Shown here piece by piece: positions 30,324-40,861 of a DNA stretch of 64,000 bases. The DNA comes from Betaproteobacteria bacterium Ga0077526 (lineage in GTDB: Bacteria; Pseudomonadota; Gammaproteobacteria; Burkholderiales; Ga0077523). Where the stretch lies: the NCBI GenBank assembly GCA_001464765.1, contig LNDV01000026.1, positions 1 through 64,000 of the forward strand, given 5' to 3'. Positions within the stretch are counted from its first letter, which is position 1, and every line of letters starts with the position of its first letter. Made by a program: the position numbers and the translations under genes. The notes beneath the pieces were generated by a model. It was not told the DNA's origin. It searched no databases and saw only the letters and a program-made list of their open reading frames with translations.

Positions 30324-31466
30324 TCAGCGTGTGGCGGACGATCGGCGCAGAGCCCAGCGCGGCACGGCGCGGATCGCGCCCCAGAAGCACTCGCGGTAGC
30401 TCACGTCGCCCGTGATGACGCCGGCAAACTTCCGCTGGCCGCGAGGATGCATGGCGAGGCGGTGGAATGCGAACCGCGGAAATGCGAAGTACGCCTGACC
30501 GATCCAGTTGGAGAAGCGCAGTTCGGGGGCGAGGTGCGTTCTCACGGCATGCGCGTAGGCCTCGGACGCGGCACCTTCGGCCCCGTTCGCGATGGCCTGC
30601 GCGGCGAGTTGCCCGCTGCGCATGGCGAAGTAGATCCCTTCGCCGTAGACGCCTTCCGCGAAGCCCGCGGCGTCCCCCACGAGCATCGTTCGCCCGCGGA
30701 TCACCGGGCGCGACTTGTCGAAGAGCGGAATGGCGTAGCCGGCGCGGGCGAGCACCTCGTGCCCGGCGAGGATCGGATGCGTGGCGATGAAGCGCGCCAG
30801 CTGTTGCGGCAGATGGTGTCCGGCGCGCGCGGAATACACGCCGACGTTCAGGTGGTCCCGCTTCGGGAAAATCCAGCCATAGCCGTGATCCATGCCGCCC
30901 AGATCGAACAGCGCATGGTCGCGGAAGTGTTCGAGGGTCTTCGCCGGGACCCGCAGCAGGGCTTCGAGGGACGGGACCTGCCGAACCCCCCCCTTGCCGA
31001 ACACCTGGCGCCGCACGCTGCTGCCCACGCCGTCGGCGCCGACGAGATGCCGCGCGCTGAGCGAACCGGCGGAGGTCTCGACCCGCACGCCACCGGCGTC
31101 CTCGGTCATGCCCTGGAAGCTCGTGGTTTCGAGCACATGGACGCCTGCTTTGCGCGCCCTGCTCACCAGGAAAGCATCGAACTCCGCGCGTACGCTCATG
31201 CAGGCCCCGGCGGCCTCAAGCGAGACCACCGTGGAGGCTTCATTCCGGAAGGCCAGCGTGGCCCGCGCCACGCGGTGATGAATGACCGGGGACAGATCGA
31301 AGCCTGCGAGGTCGAGGGTCTTGCGCGAGAGCGCGCCACCGCACACCTTGTCGCGCGGCATCCGCGCCTTGTCCAGAAGGGCCACTGTGCGGCCCGCTTG
31401 CGCGAGCGTGAGGGCGCAGAAGCTGCCGGCCGGGCCTGCGCCCACCACGATCGCGTCGTAGATCAT
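30324..31466 (-). CDS. geranylgeranyl-reductase-family FAD-dependent oxidoreductase
   Basis: This 380-residue flavoprotein has an N-terminal dinucleotide-binding motif VVGAGPAGSFCALTLAQAG, the RDKVCGGALS segment typical of the geranylgeranyl reductase/digeranylgeranylglycerophospholipid reductase family, LVGADGVGSSVRRQVF in the middle, and the FAD-binding MLVGDAAGFAEGVYGEGI motif. Family members reduce isoprenoid double bonds or hydroxylate quinone-like substrates. The organism shows no photosynthesis genes here, so a role in ubiquinone-type or lipid metabolism is more likely; the substrate is unknown. It lies between mutS and dinB on the same strand. Confidence 0.88.
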   Translation of the reverse strand: MIYDAIVVGAGPAGSFCALTLAQAGRTVALLDKARMPRDKVCGGALSRKTLDLAGFDLSPVIHHRVARATLAFRNEASTVVSLEAAGACMSVRAEFDAFLVSRARKAGVHVLETTSFQGMTEDAGGVRVETSAGSLSARHLVGADGVGSSVRRQVFGKGGVRQVPSLEALLRVPAKTLEHFRDHALFDLGGMDHGYGWIFPKRDHLNVGVYSARAGHHLPQQLARFIATHPILAGHEVLARAGYAIPLFDKSRPVIRGRTMLVGDAAGFAEGVYGEGIYFAMRSGQLAAQAIANGAEGAASEAYAHAVRTHLAPELRFSNWIGQAYFAFPRFAFHRLAMHPRGQRKFAGVITGDVSYRECFWGAIRAVPRWALRRSSATR

Positions 31467-31499
31467 CCGGATCGGCTCATCAGGGCGGGCACGGCGGTA

Positions 31500-34061
31500 T
31501 CACCGTTCCGGAGGCGGTTCGAGCGCTGCCGCACGCAGCGCGTACAGGGCGTCGAGCGCTTCGCGCGGGCTCAACGAATCGGGGTCGAGCGCGAGGAGCT
31601 TCTCGATCGCGGGATGCACTTCCGGCTCTGCGACTGGCGCGGCAGGTGCGCCTGAGAACAGATCGCCCTGTGGTGTGGCGGCGGACTCGAGGTCGTGCAA
31701 CTTGCGCCGGGCACCGCGGATCACGCTCGGCGGAACGCCGGCAAGCTGCGCGACCTGCAGGCCGTAGCTGCGCGACGCCGGCCCTTCCTCCAGCGCGTGG
31801 AGGAACACGATGCGGTCCTTGTGTTCGACGGCATCCAGATGCACGTTGGCGACCTCGCGATACTCCTCGGCGAGGCGCGTTAGCTCGAAATAGTGCGTGG
31901 CGAACAGGCAGTGACTGCGATTGCGCTCCACCAGATGCCGCGCGATCGCCCAGGCGAGCGACAGGCCGTCGAAGGTGGAGGTGCCGCGGCCGATCTCGTC
32001 CATCAGCACCAGCGAGCGCTCCGTCGCGCTGTTGAGGATCGCGGCGGCTTCGGTCATCTCGACCATGAAGGTCGAGCGCCCGCCCGCGAGATCGTCTGCC
32101 GCGCCGATGCGCGTGAAGATCCGGTCCACCGGGCCGATGCGTGCCCGTCGGGCGGGAACGAATGCGCCGCAGTTGGCGAGCAGCACGATGAGCGCCACCT
32201 GCCGCATGTACGTCGACTTGCCGCCCATGTTCGGGCCGGTGATGAGCAGCATGCGACGGGCAGGGGCGAGATGCGTGTCGTTCGCGACGAAGTCCTCCAC
32301 CTGCGTCTCGACGACCGGATGCCGGCCGGCCTCGATGTCGATGCCTTCGTCGTCGGACAGGTCGGGCGCCACGAGGTCCAGCATGCGTGCGCGCTCGGCG
32401 AAAGCGGCGAGGACGTCCAGCTCCGCGAGGGCCGCGGCCGTGTGCTGCAGCGTTTCCAGGTGCGGGGCGAGGGCGTCGAGCAGCGCTTCGTACAGCACCT
32501 TCTCCCTTGCGAGTGCGCGGTCCTGCGCCGACAACGCCTTGTCCTCGTAGGCCTTGAGTTCCGGTGTGATGTAGCGCTCGGCGTTCTTGAGTGTCTGGCG
32601 GCGCCGGTAGTCGTCCGGCACCTTGTCGGTGTTGGCGTTCGTGACCTCGATGTAGAAGCCGTGGACTCGGTTGTACTCGACCTTGAGATTCGCGATCCCG
32701 CTGCGCAGGCGCTCGCGCTCTTCGAGGGCGATGAGGTAGTCGGACGCGCCGGACTGGATGGACCGCAGTTCGTCGAGTTCGGCGTCGTAGCCCGTCGCGA
32801 TGACGCCGCCTTCGCGCAGCAGCGCCGACGGGCTTTCCTGAAGGGCGCGGCGGAGCAGGGCGGGGATGTCGGGATCCACGGAGAGCGAGGCTTCGAGTTC
32901 GCGCACGCGCGGGTTGTCGATCGATACCAGACATGCGGCGATGCGCGGCAGGTCCGCCAGGGAATCGCGAAGGCCGGAGAGGTCCCGCGGTCGTGCGGTG
33001 CGCAGCGCGATGCGCGCGACGATGCGTTCGATGTCGGCGACTTCGCGCAGCGCGTCCCGCAGGGCCTCGTAACCCGTTTCGGCGAAGCAGGTGACCACCG
33101 AAAGCCGCGCCCGGAGCACCGCGCGGTCCCGCAAGGGATGGTGCAGCCAGTGGCGCATCTGCCGGCTGCCCATGGAGGTGACGCACGTGTCGAGCGTAGA
33201 AAGCAGCGTTGGCGAGGCTTCGCCGCGTAATGTTTCGCTGATTTCCAGGTTGCGGCGAGTGGCGGAGTCCATCGCGACGAACGCGTCGGTGCGCTCCACC
33301 ACCAGACCCGTGATGTGGGCGATGGCGGCGCCCTGCGTCGCCCGCGCGTACTGCAGCAGCGCGCCGGCAGCGCCGAGCCCAGGGCCGAGGTCATCCGCGC
33401 CGAAGCCGGCGAGGTCGCGTGTGCGGAACTGCTCGGCGAGGCCCCGTCGCGCCGATTGTTCGTCGAAGTGCCAGTCGGGCACGCGGCGGCGAGGAGCACC
33501 GACCGACTCGGGCAGGGCGCCGTCGAAGGCATCGGGCACCAGAATTTCGGAGGGCGCGAGCCGCGTGAGTTCGGAGCCCAGCGCGGCGGCGGAGGTCTCC
33601 ATCACCCGGAACGCGCCGGAAGCGAGAGAGAGCCACGCGAGACCCATGCGGCCCCGCGCAGGCTGGACGGCGAGAAGGATGTTGTCGCGGCGCTCGTCGA
33701 GCAGCGCGGCGTCGGTGAGCGTGCCTGGGGTGACGATACGTGTGACTTGCCGCTCGACTGGACCCTTCGATGTCGCGGGGTCGCCGATCTGCTCGCAGAT
33801 GGCGACTGACTCGCCCAGGCGGATGAGACGCCCGAGGTACTGCTCCGCCGCGTGATAGGGCACACCGGCCATCGGGATCGGCTCGCCGGCCGAGGCGCCA
33901 CGGCGGGTGAGCGTGATGTCGAGCAGCCGCGCGGCCTTCTGGGCGTCCTCGTAGAAGAGCTCGTAGAAGTCCCCCATGCGGAAGAAGAGCAGCTTGTCTG
34001 CGTGTTCGGCCTTGAGCCGCAGATACTGCTGCATGACGGGGGTGTGGGCGGGCGCGTTCAT
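31500..34061 (-). CDS. mutS: DNA mismatch repair protein MutS
   Basis: This 853-residue MutS recognises mismatches and short loops and starts repair with MutL. The N-terminal mismatch-binding segment contains the Phe-X-Glu element in [15 protein letters not shown]. Core and clamp domains follow, and the C-terminal ATPase carries Walker [15 protein letters not shown], then the signature region GRSTFMVEM, Walker [17 protein letters not shown] and the ATHYFELT motif. The length equals E. coli MutS (853). The initiator is the ATG at 34061. The 39-bp gap downstream leads to the FAD-oxidoreductase. Confidence 0.98.
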   Translation of the reverse strand: MNAPAHTPVMQQYLRLKAEHADKLLFFRMGDFYELFYEDAQKAARLLDITLTRRGASAGEPIPMAGVPYHAAEQYLGRLIRLGESVAICEQIGDPATSKGPVERQVTRIVTPGTLTDAALLDERRDNILLAVQPARGRMGLAWLSLASGAFRVMETSAAALGSELTRLAPSEILVPDAFDGALPESVGAPRRRVPDWHFDEQSARRGLAEQFRTRDLAGFGADDLGPGLGAAGALLQYARATQGAAIAHITGLVVERTDAFVAMDSATRRNLEISETLRGEASPTLLSTLDTCVTSMGSRQMRHWLHHPLRDRAVLRARLSVVTCFAETGYEALRDALREVADIERIVARIALRTARPRDLSGLRDSLADLPRIAACLVSIDNPRVRELEASLSVDPDIPALLRRALQESPSALLREGGVIATGYDAELDELRSIQSGASDYLIALEERERLRSGIANLKVEYNRVHGFYIEVTNANTDKVPDDYRRRQTLKNAERYITPELKAYEDKALSAQDRALAREKVLYEALLDALAPHLETLQHTAAALAELDVLAAFAERARMLDLVAPDLSDDEGIDIEAGRHPVVETQVEDFVANDTHLAPARRMLLITGPNMGGKSTYMRQVALIVLLANCGAFVPARRARIGPVDRIFTRIGAADDLAGGRSTFMVEMTEAAAILNSATERSLVLMDEIGRGTSTFDGLSLAWAIARHLVERNRSHCLFATHYFELTRLAEEYREVANVHLDAVEHKDRIVFLHALEEGPASRSYGLQVAQLAGVPPSVIRGARRKLHDLESAATPQGDLFSGAPAAPVAEPEVHPAIEKLLALDPDSLSPREALDALYALRAAALEPPPER

Positions 34062-34140
34062 CGGGGAGCCGTGGCAGGGACCCGCGATTTTAGCCCGGAT
34101 GGTTCCGTCTCCCGCGCCCGTTTGGCGGGGTTCCGCCGGT

Positions 34141-36030
34141 TCAGCGGTCCAGGGTGGCCCGGACCGCTTCCGTCTCGGCCGAAGGCCTGGTGCCGAGCAC
34201 GATGGACAGCATCTCCCGGCAGCGGCGATAGACGTTGAGGGCCTCCGCGGTCTCGCCGAGTTCGCGATAGCAGATCATCAGTCGGCGATACATGCCTTCG
34301 GCGAGGTTGTCGAGTTCCAGGGCGCGGGCATAGAGCGCCGTGCTCTGCTCCCACTGTCCGGACTGCTCGAGCGCCGCGCCCAGCATCGTCACCGAGCGAA
34401 GGAACTTGGACTTGAGGCGGTCCCTTGCGGCGACCGCCCAGGGCTCGCCGGACTCCGAGTCGATGAAATGGCCGGTGTAGTGACGGAGCAGATCGGACGC
34501 CAGCGCCGCGAGATCCCCGCGGACCGCGTCCGAACCGCCGTGGATCGCGGCGTCGATCTCCGACACCACTTTCTCGAACGCCCACACGTCGACCCAGCAC
34601 TTGTCCGCCGACAGCGAGAGCCTGCCCTCGGCGAGCTTCACGGCATCGTCCACCTCCAGCAGCTTGCGCAGCCGATGCAGGTTGCTGTCGAAGGACACCT
34701 TGGCGGCGTCGCCCTCTGCATCGGGCCAGAGGGCGCCGATGATCGGGCCCGTGTCGGCGCGCGTGCCACCGTGGGCGATGAGGATCTTCAGCAGATCGAG
34801 CGGGCGCTTCTGCACCTTGCGGCTGAAGGCGACGGGCTGCCCGTTTTTCAACAGTGCGAACTGACCCAGCGCGAAGATCCGGACGGGAGGCACATCCTCG
34901 TCCACCGCGGCCTCTCGGGCACGGAGACGAAGGATCGAGAAGGCCTTCCCCGGTCGGACGAAGTCGCCGAGATTCACGTGGTCCGCCGGCGCCGCCTCGA
35001 CGCGGTCCTCGAGGTCGGCGAGGACCGAGGCCCCGGCCAGAATCTCACCGGGGCGGGCCTCGAGGCTGAGCCGGGACGCGAGATTGGTGACCCGGCCGAT
35101 GACGCCGTAAGCGATGCGGCCCTCGTGTCCGATCGCGCCGATCGTGGCGTAGCCGTGTGCGATGCCGATGCCCAGGGACAACTCGTGTCCGCGGCGACGC
35201 CACTCGGCGATCAGCTCGTCGAAGCGTTGCCGCGCGGCCAGCGCCATCCGCACGGCGCGCTCGCCCGGATCGACGACCACCACTGGATCGTTGAAGACGA
35301 CCAGCATGCTGCTGCCGCTGAATTGCTCCAGCGTGCCCCCGTGGCTCTGGATGATCTGCCCCATCTCCTGGTGATAGCGCCGCAGCAGGCTCATCACCTC
35401 TTCCGGCTCGGAGGTATCCGCGAACGCCGTGAAACCGCGCAGATCGAGGATGGCGACCGTGACCTCGCGCCGGTGGGTTGCCAAGGGGTCGTCCACATCG
35501 CCCGAGACGATTCGCTCCGCCAGATGCGGCGGAAAGAAGCGTTTCAGCTGGGCGAGCCGCTGGAGTTCAGACAGCTGTTCCTGCACCCGCAGCTCCAGGC
35601 CAGCGTTCAGCTCGGCCAGCTCGGCGGCCTGCCGCTGCACCATGTCGTGGTAGGTCTTCACGCGCAGCAGCGAGTTCACGCGCGCGAGGAGTTCCGTGGT
35701 GTTGATGGGCTTGCTGAGGAAGTCGTCGGCGCCGGCCTCAAGGCCCTTCACGCGCTCTTCGGTCTGATCGAGCGCGGTCACCATCACCACTGGCAGCACC
35801 CCGGTCTGCGCATTGGCGCGGATGGCGCGACACACGTCGTAGCCGCTCCGGTCCGGCATCAACACGTCCAGCAGCACCAGGTCCGGTATCTCGCGCGCTA
35901 TGGCGTCGAGCCCGGCGGTCCCGGAATCGGCGGTGACCACGCGGAAGCCGCGGACCGACAGCAGGTCGGCGAGCAGCTTGCGGTTGGGCGCCTGGTCGTC
36001 CACGACCAGGATGGTGGCGGGCTCGGTCAT
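34141..36030 (-). CDS. receiver - class III cyclase-like - OmpR-type HTH - BTAD regulator
   Basis: This 629-residue protein carries a receiver domain (residues 5-120, phospho-acceptor Asp55), a short coiled coil (about 130-162), a cyclase homology domain (about 188-345), and a winged-helix plus bacterial transcriptional activator domain (about 382-629, TPR-like). The cyclase keeps Asp196 in ILDLRGFT and Asn316/Arg320, but the usual base-recognition Lys and second metal Asp are Gln236 and Ser240, and the DYT motif reads AYG (307-309). Nucleotide cyclisation is therefore doubtful. It is the third gene of a run with a histidine kinase and a single-domain receiver and is probably their output. 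Confidence 0.88.
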   Translation of the reverse strand: MTEPATILVVDDQAPNRKLLADLLSVRGFRVVTADSGTAGLDAIAREIPDLVLLDVLMPDRSGYDVCRAIRANAQTGVLPVVMVTALDQTEERVKGLEAGADDFLSKPINTTELLARVNSLLRVKTYHDMVQRQAAELAELNAGLELRVQEQLSELQRLAQLKRFFPPHLAERIVSGDVDDPLATHRREVTVAILDLRGFTAFADTSEPEEVMSLLRRYHQEMGQIIQSHGGTLEQFSGSSMLVVFNDPVVVVDPGERAVRMALAARQRFDELIAEWRRRGHELSLGIGIAHGYATIGAIGHEGRIAYGVIGRVTNLASRLSLEARPGEILAGASVLADLEDRVEAAPADHVNLGDFVRPGKAFSILRLRAREAAVDEDVPPVRIFALGQFALLKNGQPVAFSRKVQKRPLDLLKILIAHGGTRADTGPIIGALWPDAEGDAAKVSFDSNLHRLRKLLEVDDAVKLAEGRLSLSADKCWVDVWAFEKVVSEIDAAIHGGSDAVRGDLAALASDLLRHYTGHFIDSESGEPWAVAARDRLKSKFLRSVTMLGAALEQSGQWEQSTALYARALELDNLAEGMYRRLMICYRELGETAEALNVYRRCREMLSIVLGTRPSAETEAVRATLDR

Positions 36031-36088
36031 GGCGGGGCCGGTCGGGAGTCTTGGGGCGCGTTGACGGGCAATCTGAAGGCCGCCGAGA

Positions 36089-36475
36089 TCATGGCGTCAC
36101 CCCGGGAGCATCGAGCTTCGCGCGGATCTTGCGCAGCAGGCCGGACACGCTGATCGGCTTGGATTCGAGCGCGTCGAATCCGGCGCGGGTGAGTTCGTTC
36201 TGCTGGGCGCTCATCACCGAGGCCGTGACCGCGATGACCGGGATGGCACGGGTATCGGACGCGCTGCGCAGGGCCTGCAGTGCCGCGACGCCGCTGATGC
36301 CCGGCAACTGGATGTCCATGAGGATGAGCGACGGCCGGTGTTCCGTGGCGAGCCGGATGCCTTCTTCTCCGGTGACGGACTCCAGAGTCCGATAGCCGGT
36401 GACCTGCAGCGTGTCCCGGAGGAGCTTGCGGCTGCTGTCGTCGTCCTCGATGATCAGGATCAGTTCGTTTGCCAT
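36089..36475 (-). CDS. single-domain response regulator
   Basis: This 128-residue protein is a receiver domain only. The acidic pocket is EDDD at 10-13, the phospho-acceptor is Asp54 in ILMDIQLPG, and the Thr/Lys switch residues are in VTAS (about 83-86) and SKPIS (about 105-109). There is no output domain, as in DivK/CheY-type relays. Its 5' end overlaps the 3' end of the histidine kinase gene by 16 nt, so it should receive phosphate from that kinase and possibly pass it on or compete with the receiver-cyclase protein encoded downstream. Confidence 0.92.
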   Translation of the reverse strand: MANELILIIEDDDSSRKLLRDTLQVTGYRTLESVTGEEGIRLATEHRPSLILMDIQLPGISGVAALQALRSASDTRAIPVIAVTASVMSAQQNELTRAGFDALESKPISVSGLLRKIRAKLDAPGVTP

Positions 36476-37971
36476 GCCTGCTCCGCAAGCGAGAAGGTGA
36501 AGGTGGCGCCGCGCCCGGGCTCGCTGTCCACCCAGATGCTGCCGCCGTGCATTTCGGCCAGGCGGCGTGCAAGTGCGAGCCCGAGACCGGTGCCCTCGCG
36601 CTTCACGCCGTCGTCGTTGTCGATCTGCTGGAAGGCCTGGAACAGCAGGCTCTGCTTCTCCCGCGGGATGCCGATGCCAGTGTCGCTCACCGCGATGGTC
36701 ACGCCGCCGTCGACCTTGGGTTTCGCCACCACGCCGATGCGACCGCCGGTAGGGGTGAACTTCACGGCGTTGGAAAGCAAGTTGAGCAGGATCTGCTTCA
36801 CGCGCCGCTCGTCGCCGGTAAAGGCCTGGATCCGCTCGTCTACGTCGACGTCCAGTGCAATGCCACGAACGCTTGCGCGGTCCCGCACCAGCAGCAGCGT
36901 GTTGTCGATCATCGTGGGCAGGTCGAACGGCGCGACCGCCAGTTCCATGCGGCCGGCCTCGACCTTGGAGAGGTCCAGGATGTCGTTGATGAGAGAAAGC
37001 AGATGGCGGCCGGAACTGTGGATGTCCCGGACGTACTCGATCTGCTTGTCGTTGAGGTCGCCGAAGAGCCGGTCGCTCAGCACCTCGGAGAAGCCCAGGA
37101 TCGCGTTGAGCGGTGTGCGCAGCTCGTGCGACATGTTGGCGAGAAACTCCGACTTGTGGCGGCTGGCAGCCTCGAGTTCGCTGTACGCGCGACCGAGTTC
37201 CTCGCTCATGCGGTTCAAGTCGGCCGCGAGGGTGCCCAGCTCGTCGCGGTTGGGGATCTCCACGCGCCGCAGGAAGTCCCCGGCAGCCACTTCCCGCAGG
37301 CGGGCTTCCATCTGGCGGACCGGCCTCACCAGGGAGGTCGAGATCACATACCCGAGCAGCAGCGACAGCGCGATGCTGGACAGCGCAAAGGCCACCACCA
37401 CGCGCTTGGAGCGTGCGTAGGTGTCGTGCGACGCGTCGATGCTCGCTACCATGTCCGATTCCGCCTTGTTCACGAGTTCATTCGTGAGGCGCTCGAGCCG
37501 ATCCGCCAGGGGCGATGCGCGCTCGGTCTGCAGCCTGTGGCCGGCATCGGCGTCGCCCGCCTTGATGAGTGCGACCTCGCGCGAGACCACCTGGATGAAC
37601 TCTTCGTAGTCGTGCCGCACGCGGGCCAGCAGCTCGCGCTCGTCCTGTGCCACGTACTGCAGCCGGTCGAGGTCGTAGCCGAACTGGTTCAGCTGCCGCA
37701 ACGTGGCTTCCAGAGTGCGCTCGTCTGGCGTGAGCAGCGACGAGGCCACGCTGTAGAGCTGGCCGATGGTGTCGTGGTTCAACTGCCGGTACGCCGCGAT
37801 CTTGCGCTGAAGCTGCACCATTTCCTCGCCACGGCGGTTCACCTCGTCGAGGGCGCTCAGGCCCGCGAGGCCGGAGGCGAGCATCAGGCCCACCACGATC
37901 AGGAAGGCGACGAGCAGTTTCGTGTGGATCGAGGCCCGGGCGCGGGCGATGAGGCGGGAGAGCCAGTTCAT
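36460..37971 (-). CDS. membrane sensor histidine kinase with HAMP domain
   Basis: This 503-residue kinase has an N-terminal membrane helix (18-40), a periplasmic helical sensor (about 41-185) and a second membrane helix (about 190-212). HAMP follows (to about 265), then HisKA with the H-box FLANMSHELRTPLNAI and HATPase with NLLSNAVKFTP (N), DTGIGIP (G1) and GTGLGLAL (G2). All catalytic boxes are intact. The sensor contains a conserved block, LQRKIAAYRQL to LDRLQY (about 53-105), that recurs in the histidine kinase at 61045-62688. It heads a signalling operon with the single-domain receiver and the receiver-cyclase-BTAD gene, and lies 9 bp after a SCO-family gene. Confidence 0.93.
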   Translation of the reverse strand: MNWLSRLIARARASIHTKLLVAFLIVVGLMLASGLAGLSALDEVNRRGEEMVQLQRKIAAYRQLNHDTIGQLYSVASSLLTPDERTLEATLRQLNQFGYDLDRLQYVAQDERELLARVRHDYEEFIQVVSREVALIKAGDADAGHRLQTERASPLADRLERLTNELVNKAESDMVASIDASHDTYARSKRVVVAFALSSIALSLLLGYVISTSLVRPVRQMEARLREVAAGDFLRRVEIPNRDELGTLAADLNRMSEELGRAYSELEAASRHKSEFLANMSHELRTPLNAILGFSEVLSDRLFGDLNDKQIEYVRDIHSSGRHLLSLINDILDLSKVEAGRMELAVAPFDLPTMIDNTLLLVRDRASVRGIALDVDVDERIQAFTGDERRVKQILLNLLSNAVKFTPTGGRIGVVAKPKVDGGVTIAVSDTGIGIPREKQSLLFQAFQQIDNDDGVKREGTGLGLALARRLAEMHGGSIWVDSEPGRGATFTFSLAEQAWQTN

Positions 37972-37980
37972 CGCGGGGGG

Positions 37981-38565
37981 TCAGCCGGAGCCCTTTTCGG
38001 CGAGCACCGCCCGGAGATCGGCGAGGAACTCCTTCGGGTCGAAACGCGTGCCGATGTACTGGACCCGCAGCGTGCCCTTCCGGTCCACGATCGATGTGAG
38101 GAACGTGTGGTCGACGTTTCCGCCCGGGTCGGCGCGGCGATAGACCGCGTACCGTCGTACCACGTCGTCGATCTGCGCCATCGTCCCCGTGAGGAAGGCG
38201 AACCGCGAGAGGTCCGCCGAGTGCGCCTGCGCATAGGCCTTGAGCGCCGAGGGCGTGTCGTTGAGCGGGTCGACGCTGATGGCGGCAAACTGGACCTCGC
38301 CCGCGGGGCCGAGCGCCTTCTGGATGCCCACCAGCTTGGCGGTGAGCAGCGGACAGGTCTGGGAGCAGCCCGTGAAGAGGAACGTGACCACCGTGACCTT
38401 GCCGCGCCACGAACGGGAGGCGACCGGCTGGCCTTCCTGATTGATGAGCGTGAAGTCGGGGGCCGGGCCGATGCGCGGCAGCGACTCCGGCGCGCTGCGG
38501 CCAACGGACGGGACGACGAGTGCCAGGCAGGCGGTCGGGGCAAGTGTCAGAAAGCGGCGTCGCAT
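37981..38565 (-). CDS. SCO1/SenC family copper-binding protein
   Basis: This 194-residue exported thioredoxin-fold protein has an N-terminal hydrophobic signal (FLTLAPTACLALVVPSVG). Copper ligands of SCO proteins are present: the CxxxC pair in FTGCSQTCP and the His in NVDHTFLTSIVD. SCO proteins deliver copper to CuA of cytochrome oxidase or act as periplasmic thiol reductases. I chose the ATG at 38565 (MRRRFLTLAP); the frame remains open to 38616. It directly precedes the histidine kinase gene by 9 bp, so copper or redox state could be linked to that signalling operon. No cytochrome oxidase genes are nearby. Confidence 0.9.
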   Translation of the reverse strand: MRRRFLTLAPTACLALVVPSVGRSAPESLPRIGPAPDFTLINQEGQPVASRSWRGKVTVVTFLFTGCSQTCPLLTAKLVGIQKALGPAGEVQFAAISVDPLNDTPSALKAYAQAHSADLSRFAFLTGTMAQIDDVVRRYAVYRRADPGGNVDHTFLTSIVDRKGTLRVQYIGTRFDPKEFLADLRAVLAEKGSG

Positions 38566-38995
38566 CGGTGTGGTCCGGTCACGGCGACGATCGATCCCGG
38601 TCCGTACGCCCGCCATCGGACGCGCGCCGGAGCATCGTCCGCGCGGCGATGGTGGAGGCGTCCGCCAGGAGGAGCCTTCTTGTGCAGGCGGCAGGTGCGG
38701 CGACCGAGGTCATGCGCTGGGCTCTCCAGTGGACGGTCCCGGGGACGCGGCGATGGTCGCACGAGTCTTCTCCCGCCGCGCCGGACGGGCTCGGGAGGAC
38801 CGATGCCTTACCTTACCGGTTCAGTCCTTACAGGAAACATACGGATCGGCCGGCGCGCTGCCAATCTGCAGTGCAGCATGAGAGCCTCGCCGAGGTCCAG
38901 AGCTGCGTGCCATCCCGGCGAGGGGGCGCCGGGAGCCGGGCGAGCCAGGGCCACGGCCCCCGGGACTCGCGGCGTCGCTGACCGACCTGTAACCG
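38566..38995. other. 430-bp region without a supported gene
   Basis: Open frames here lack plausible starts or family features. The region lies upstream of the SCO gene, downstream of the convergently spaced beta-carbonic anhydrase stop, and probably holds the promoter of the SCO-kinase operon. I found no repeat or terminator in it. Confidence 0.4.
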
Positions 38996-39640
38996 CTACG
39001 CCAGCGCAGCTACGGCCGACCGGTAAACCGATTGGCTGTCGTCCGCTGCGGAGACGGTGGTCTTCATGTCGCGCAGCAATCCGTCTTCGATGCCGTAGAT
39101 CCAGCCGTGCACCGCCAGGGCCTGACCGCGCTCCCACGCGTCGCGCACGATGGTGGTCTGGCAGACGTTGGCCACCTGCTCGATCACGTTGAGTTCGCAC
39201 AGTCGGTTGGTGGCGGCGGACCCGCCGGGGATCGTGTTCAAAAGGGAGTGGTGCTTTTCGTTCACGTCCTGTACGTGCCGGAGCCAGTTGTCGCTGAGGC
39301 CGATGCGGTCGTGCTGGATGACTGCGCGCACGCCGGAGCAGCCGTAGTGCCCGCAGACGATGATGTGCTTCACCCTCAGGACGTCCACGGCGAACTGCAT
39401 CACCGAGAGGCAGTTGAGGTCCGTATGCACGACGATGTTCGCGATGTTCCGGTGCACGAACAGCTCGCCGGGCAGCAGTCCGACGATCTGGTTGGCGGGC
39501 ACCCGGCTGTCGGAACAGCCGATCCAGAGATATTCGGGCGACTGCTGCTGCGACAGCTTGGTAAAGAACTCCGGGTCCTGGCGGACGATGTTCGCGGCCC
39601 AGTTCTTGTTATGGTCGAAGAGGTGCTTCAGGCTTCGCAT
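38996..39640 (-). CDS. can: beta-class carbonic anhydrase
   Basis: This 214-residue cytosolic zinc enzyme equilibrates CO2 and bicarbonate for carboxylation reactions. All four zinc-site residues are visible: Cys42 and Asp44 (with Arg46) in WIGCSDSRVPAN, and His98 and Cys101 in VCGHYGCSGV. The opening LKHLFDHNKNWAANI and the VHGWIYGIEDGLL segment match E. coli Can (220 residues). It is monocistronic. Together with the secreted alpha-CA encoded at 1928-3490 it gives the cell CO2 hydration on both sides of the membrane. Confidence 0.97.
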   Translation of the reverse strand: MRSLKHLFDHNKNWAANIVRQDPEFFTKLSQQQSPEYLWIGCSDSRVPANQIVGLLPGELFVHRNIANIVVHTDLNCLSVMQFAVDVLRVKHIIVCGHYGCSGVRAVIQHDRIGLSDNWLRHVQDVNEKHHSLLNTIPGGSAATNRLCELNVIEQVANVCQTTIVRDAWERGQALAVHGWIYGIEDGLLRDMKTTVSAADDSQSVYRSAVAALA

Positions 39641-39840
39641 GGCTTACGGGCGCGGCAGATGGTGGAGGTCCGAGCATAAACGAGACCACGGCACTCCGGG
39701 ACTCGGGCGAGCTGGCCCCCACCATCGCCCGGACGGCACTCGCCGCTGGCCCGCAGTGGGAACGCCATTGCATGTCCGGGCTCTTCGACCCTGCGCGACT
39801 TCGCGGTCCGGATCGGCTGCCGATGTGTGCCGAACCCTCC

Positions 39841-40860
39841 CTATGACTTCAGTTCGCGCCGCAGTTCGAGAAGAAATCGCGTATCCACCCCCTGTGCGAT
39901 CAGCCGGTCCGGCTGGCTCCGGATCATGCCGACTTCGCGCAGTCGGAGTGCGTGAAACCGGATCGTGTCCTCCGGGTTGGCGTCTCGCCAGCGGCTGTAC
40001 TCGAGTTTCTCCAGCACCTCCATGCCGATCCGAAGCCGCGGTTCGTACAGCTTGGCCGACAGGAACCGCGCGGCCGCGTCCGGTGCGGTGTCGCAGAGAT
40101 CCGCCGCTTTGAGGATTGCCCGGAGTGCCCGTTTGGTTGCGACCGGATGCCGGCGGACGAAGTCGCGGTTGGCGACCAGCACGCAGCAGAAGTACTGGGA
40201 CCACGGCTTGTCCGTCGTCGTGTCCAGGATCACGTGGCCGATACGCCGGGCTCGCAGTTCCACCGGTTGCTGTGCGAACCCGACATACACGTCGGCGCGG
40301 CCGCTGACGAAGATTTCCATGGCATCCAACAGCGTCGTGGTGCCCGGCAGCCACCGGACTTCCCCGGGATCGATCCCCACGTAGGCGAGCATGCTTGCGA
40401 GCAGCAGGTGGTCTCCGCCGCCCAGGTACGTGACGGCGACAGTCTTTCCGCGCAGGTCCCGGATGGAGCGGATGTCCTCCCGGGCGAAGACCTCGAAACA
40501 GCCGCCGTGGATACCCGCGAGCACGGACAGCGCGGCATTGGCCTCGATATGGGGAATCAGTTCTGCGGCGTTCCACATGGACAGATCGGCCTTGGCGCCC
40601 GCCAGAGCCGCCGGGATGTAGCGCGCGCCGTGCTGCACGTACTCGATGTCGGTGAAGCCCTCGAGGCGCAGCAGTTCCTCCGCGATGTACTGCGGGGCGT
40701 GGCAGATGGCAGGAACGTGGAGGATCCGGATCTTTCTGGTCTCCGGCGGCGGGTCCTCGGCCCTGGCCTCGCCGGTGACGCCGGCGAGGACGCTCGTGAG
40801 CGCTGCGGCGCGGGTAAGGAACCGTCGTCGCCCGAGGGGGAGATGGTCATGTGTGCTCAC
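39841..40860 (-). CDS. P1: Tat-exported periplasmic-binding-protein-like protein with five conserved Cys
   Basis: This 339-residue member of a seven-gene family has the NMT1/TauA/SsuA-type type II binding-protein fold. A twin-arginine signal, GRRRFLTRAAAL, ends near ARAEDPPPE. The five family cysteines are Cys53 (AICHAP), Cys121 (HGGCFE), Cys225-Cys226 (QYFCCV) and Cys256 (AADLC). Other family blocks are the RDLRGK loop, MLAYVGIDP, KPWSQY, ATKRALRAILKAAD and the C-terminal DTRFLLELRRELKS. It starts at GTG, 1 nt after the stop of a periplasmic alpha/beta hydrolase, so the two are tightly coupled. No ABC permease or ATPase is adjacent. The classical role would be ligand capture for an ABC importer; the cysteine set points to something more. 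Confidence 0.85.
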   Translation of the reverse strand: MSTHDHLPLGRRRFLTRAAALTSVLAGVTGEARAEDPPPETRKIRILHVPAICHAPQYIAEELLRLEGFTDIEYVQHGARYIPAALAGAKADLSMWNAAELIPHIEANAALSVLAGIHGGCFEVFAREDIRSIRDLRGKTVAVTYLGGGDHLLLASMLAYVGIDPGEVRWLPGTTTLLDAMEIFVSGRADVYVGFAQQPVELRARRIGHVILDTTTDKPWSQYFCCVLVANRDFVRRHPVATKRALRAILKAADLCDTAPDAAARFLSAKLYEPRLRIGMEVLEKLEYSRWRDANPEDTIRFHALRLREVGMIRSQPDRLIAQGVDTRFLLELRRELKS

Positions 40861-40861
40861 G

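Noticed and set aside
38616-38995. Open frames upstream of the SCO gene
   Set aside because: No ribosome-binding site, signal or domain; the translations are Arg/Gly-rich.
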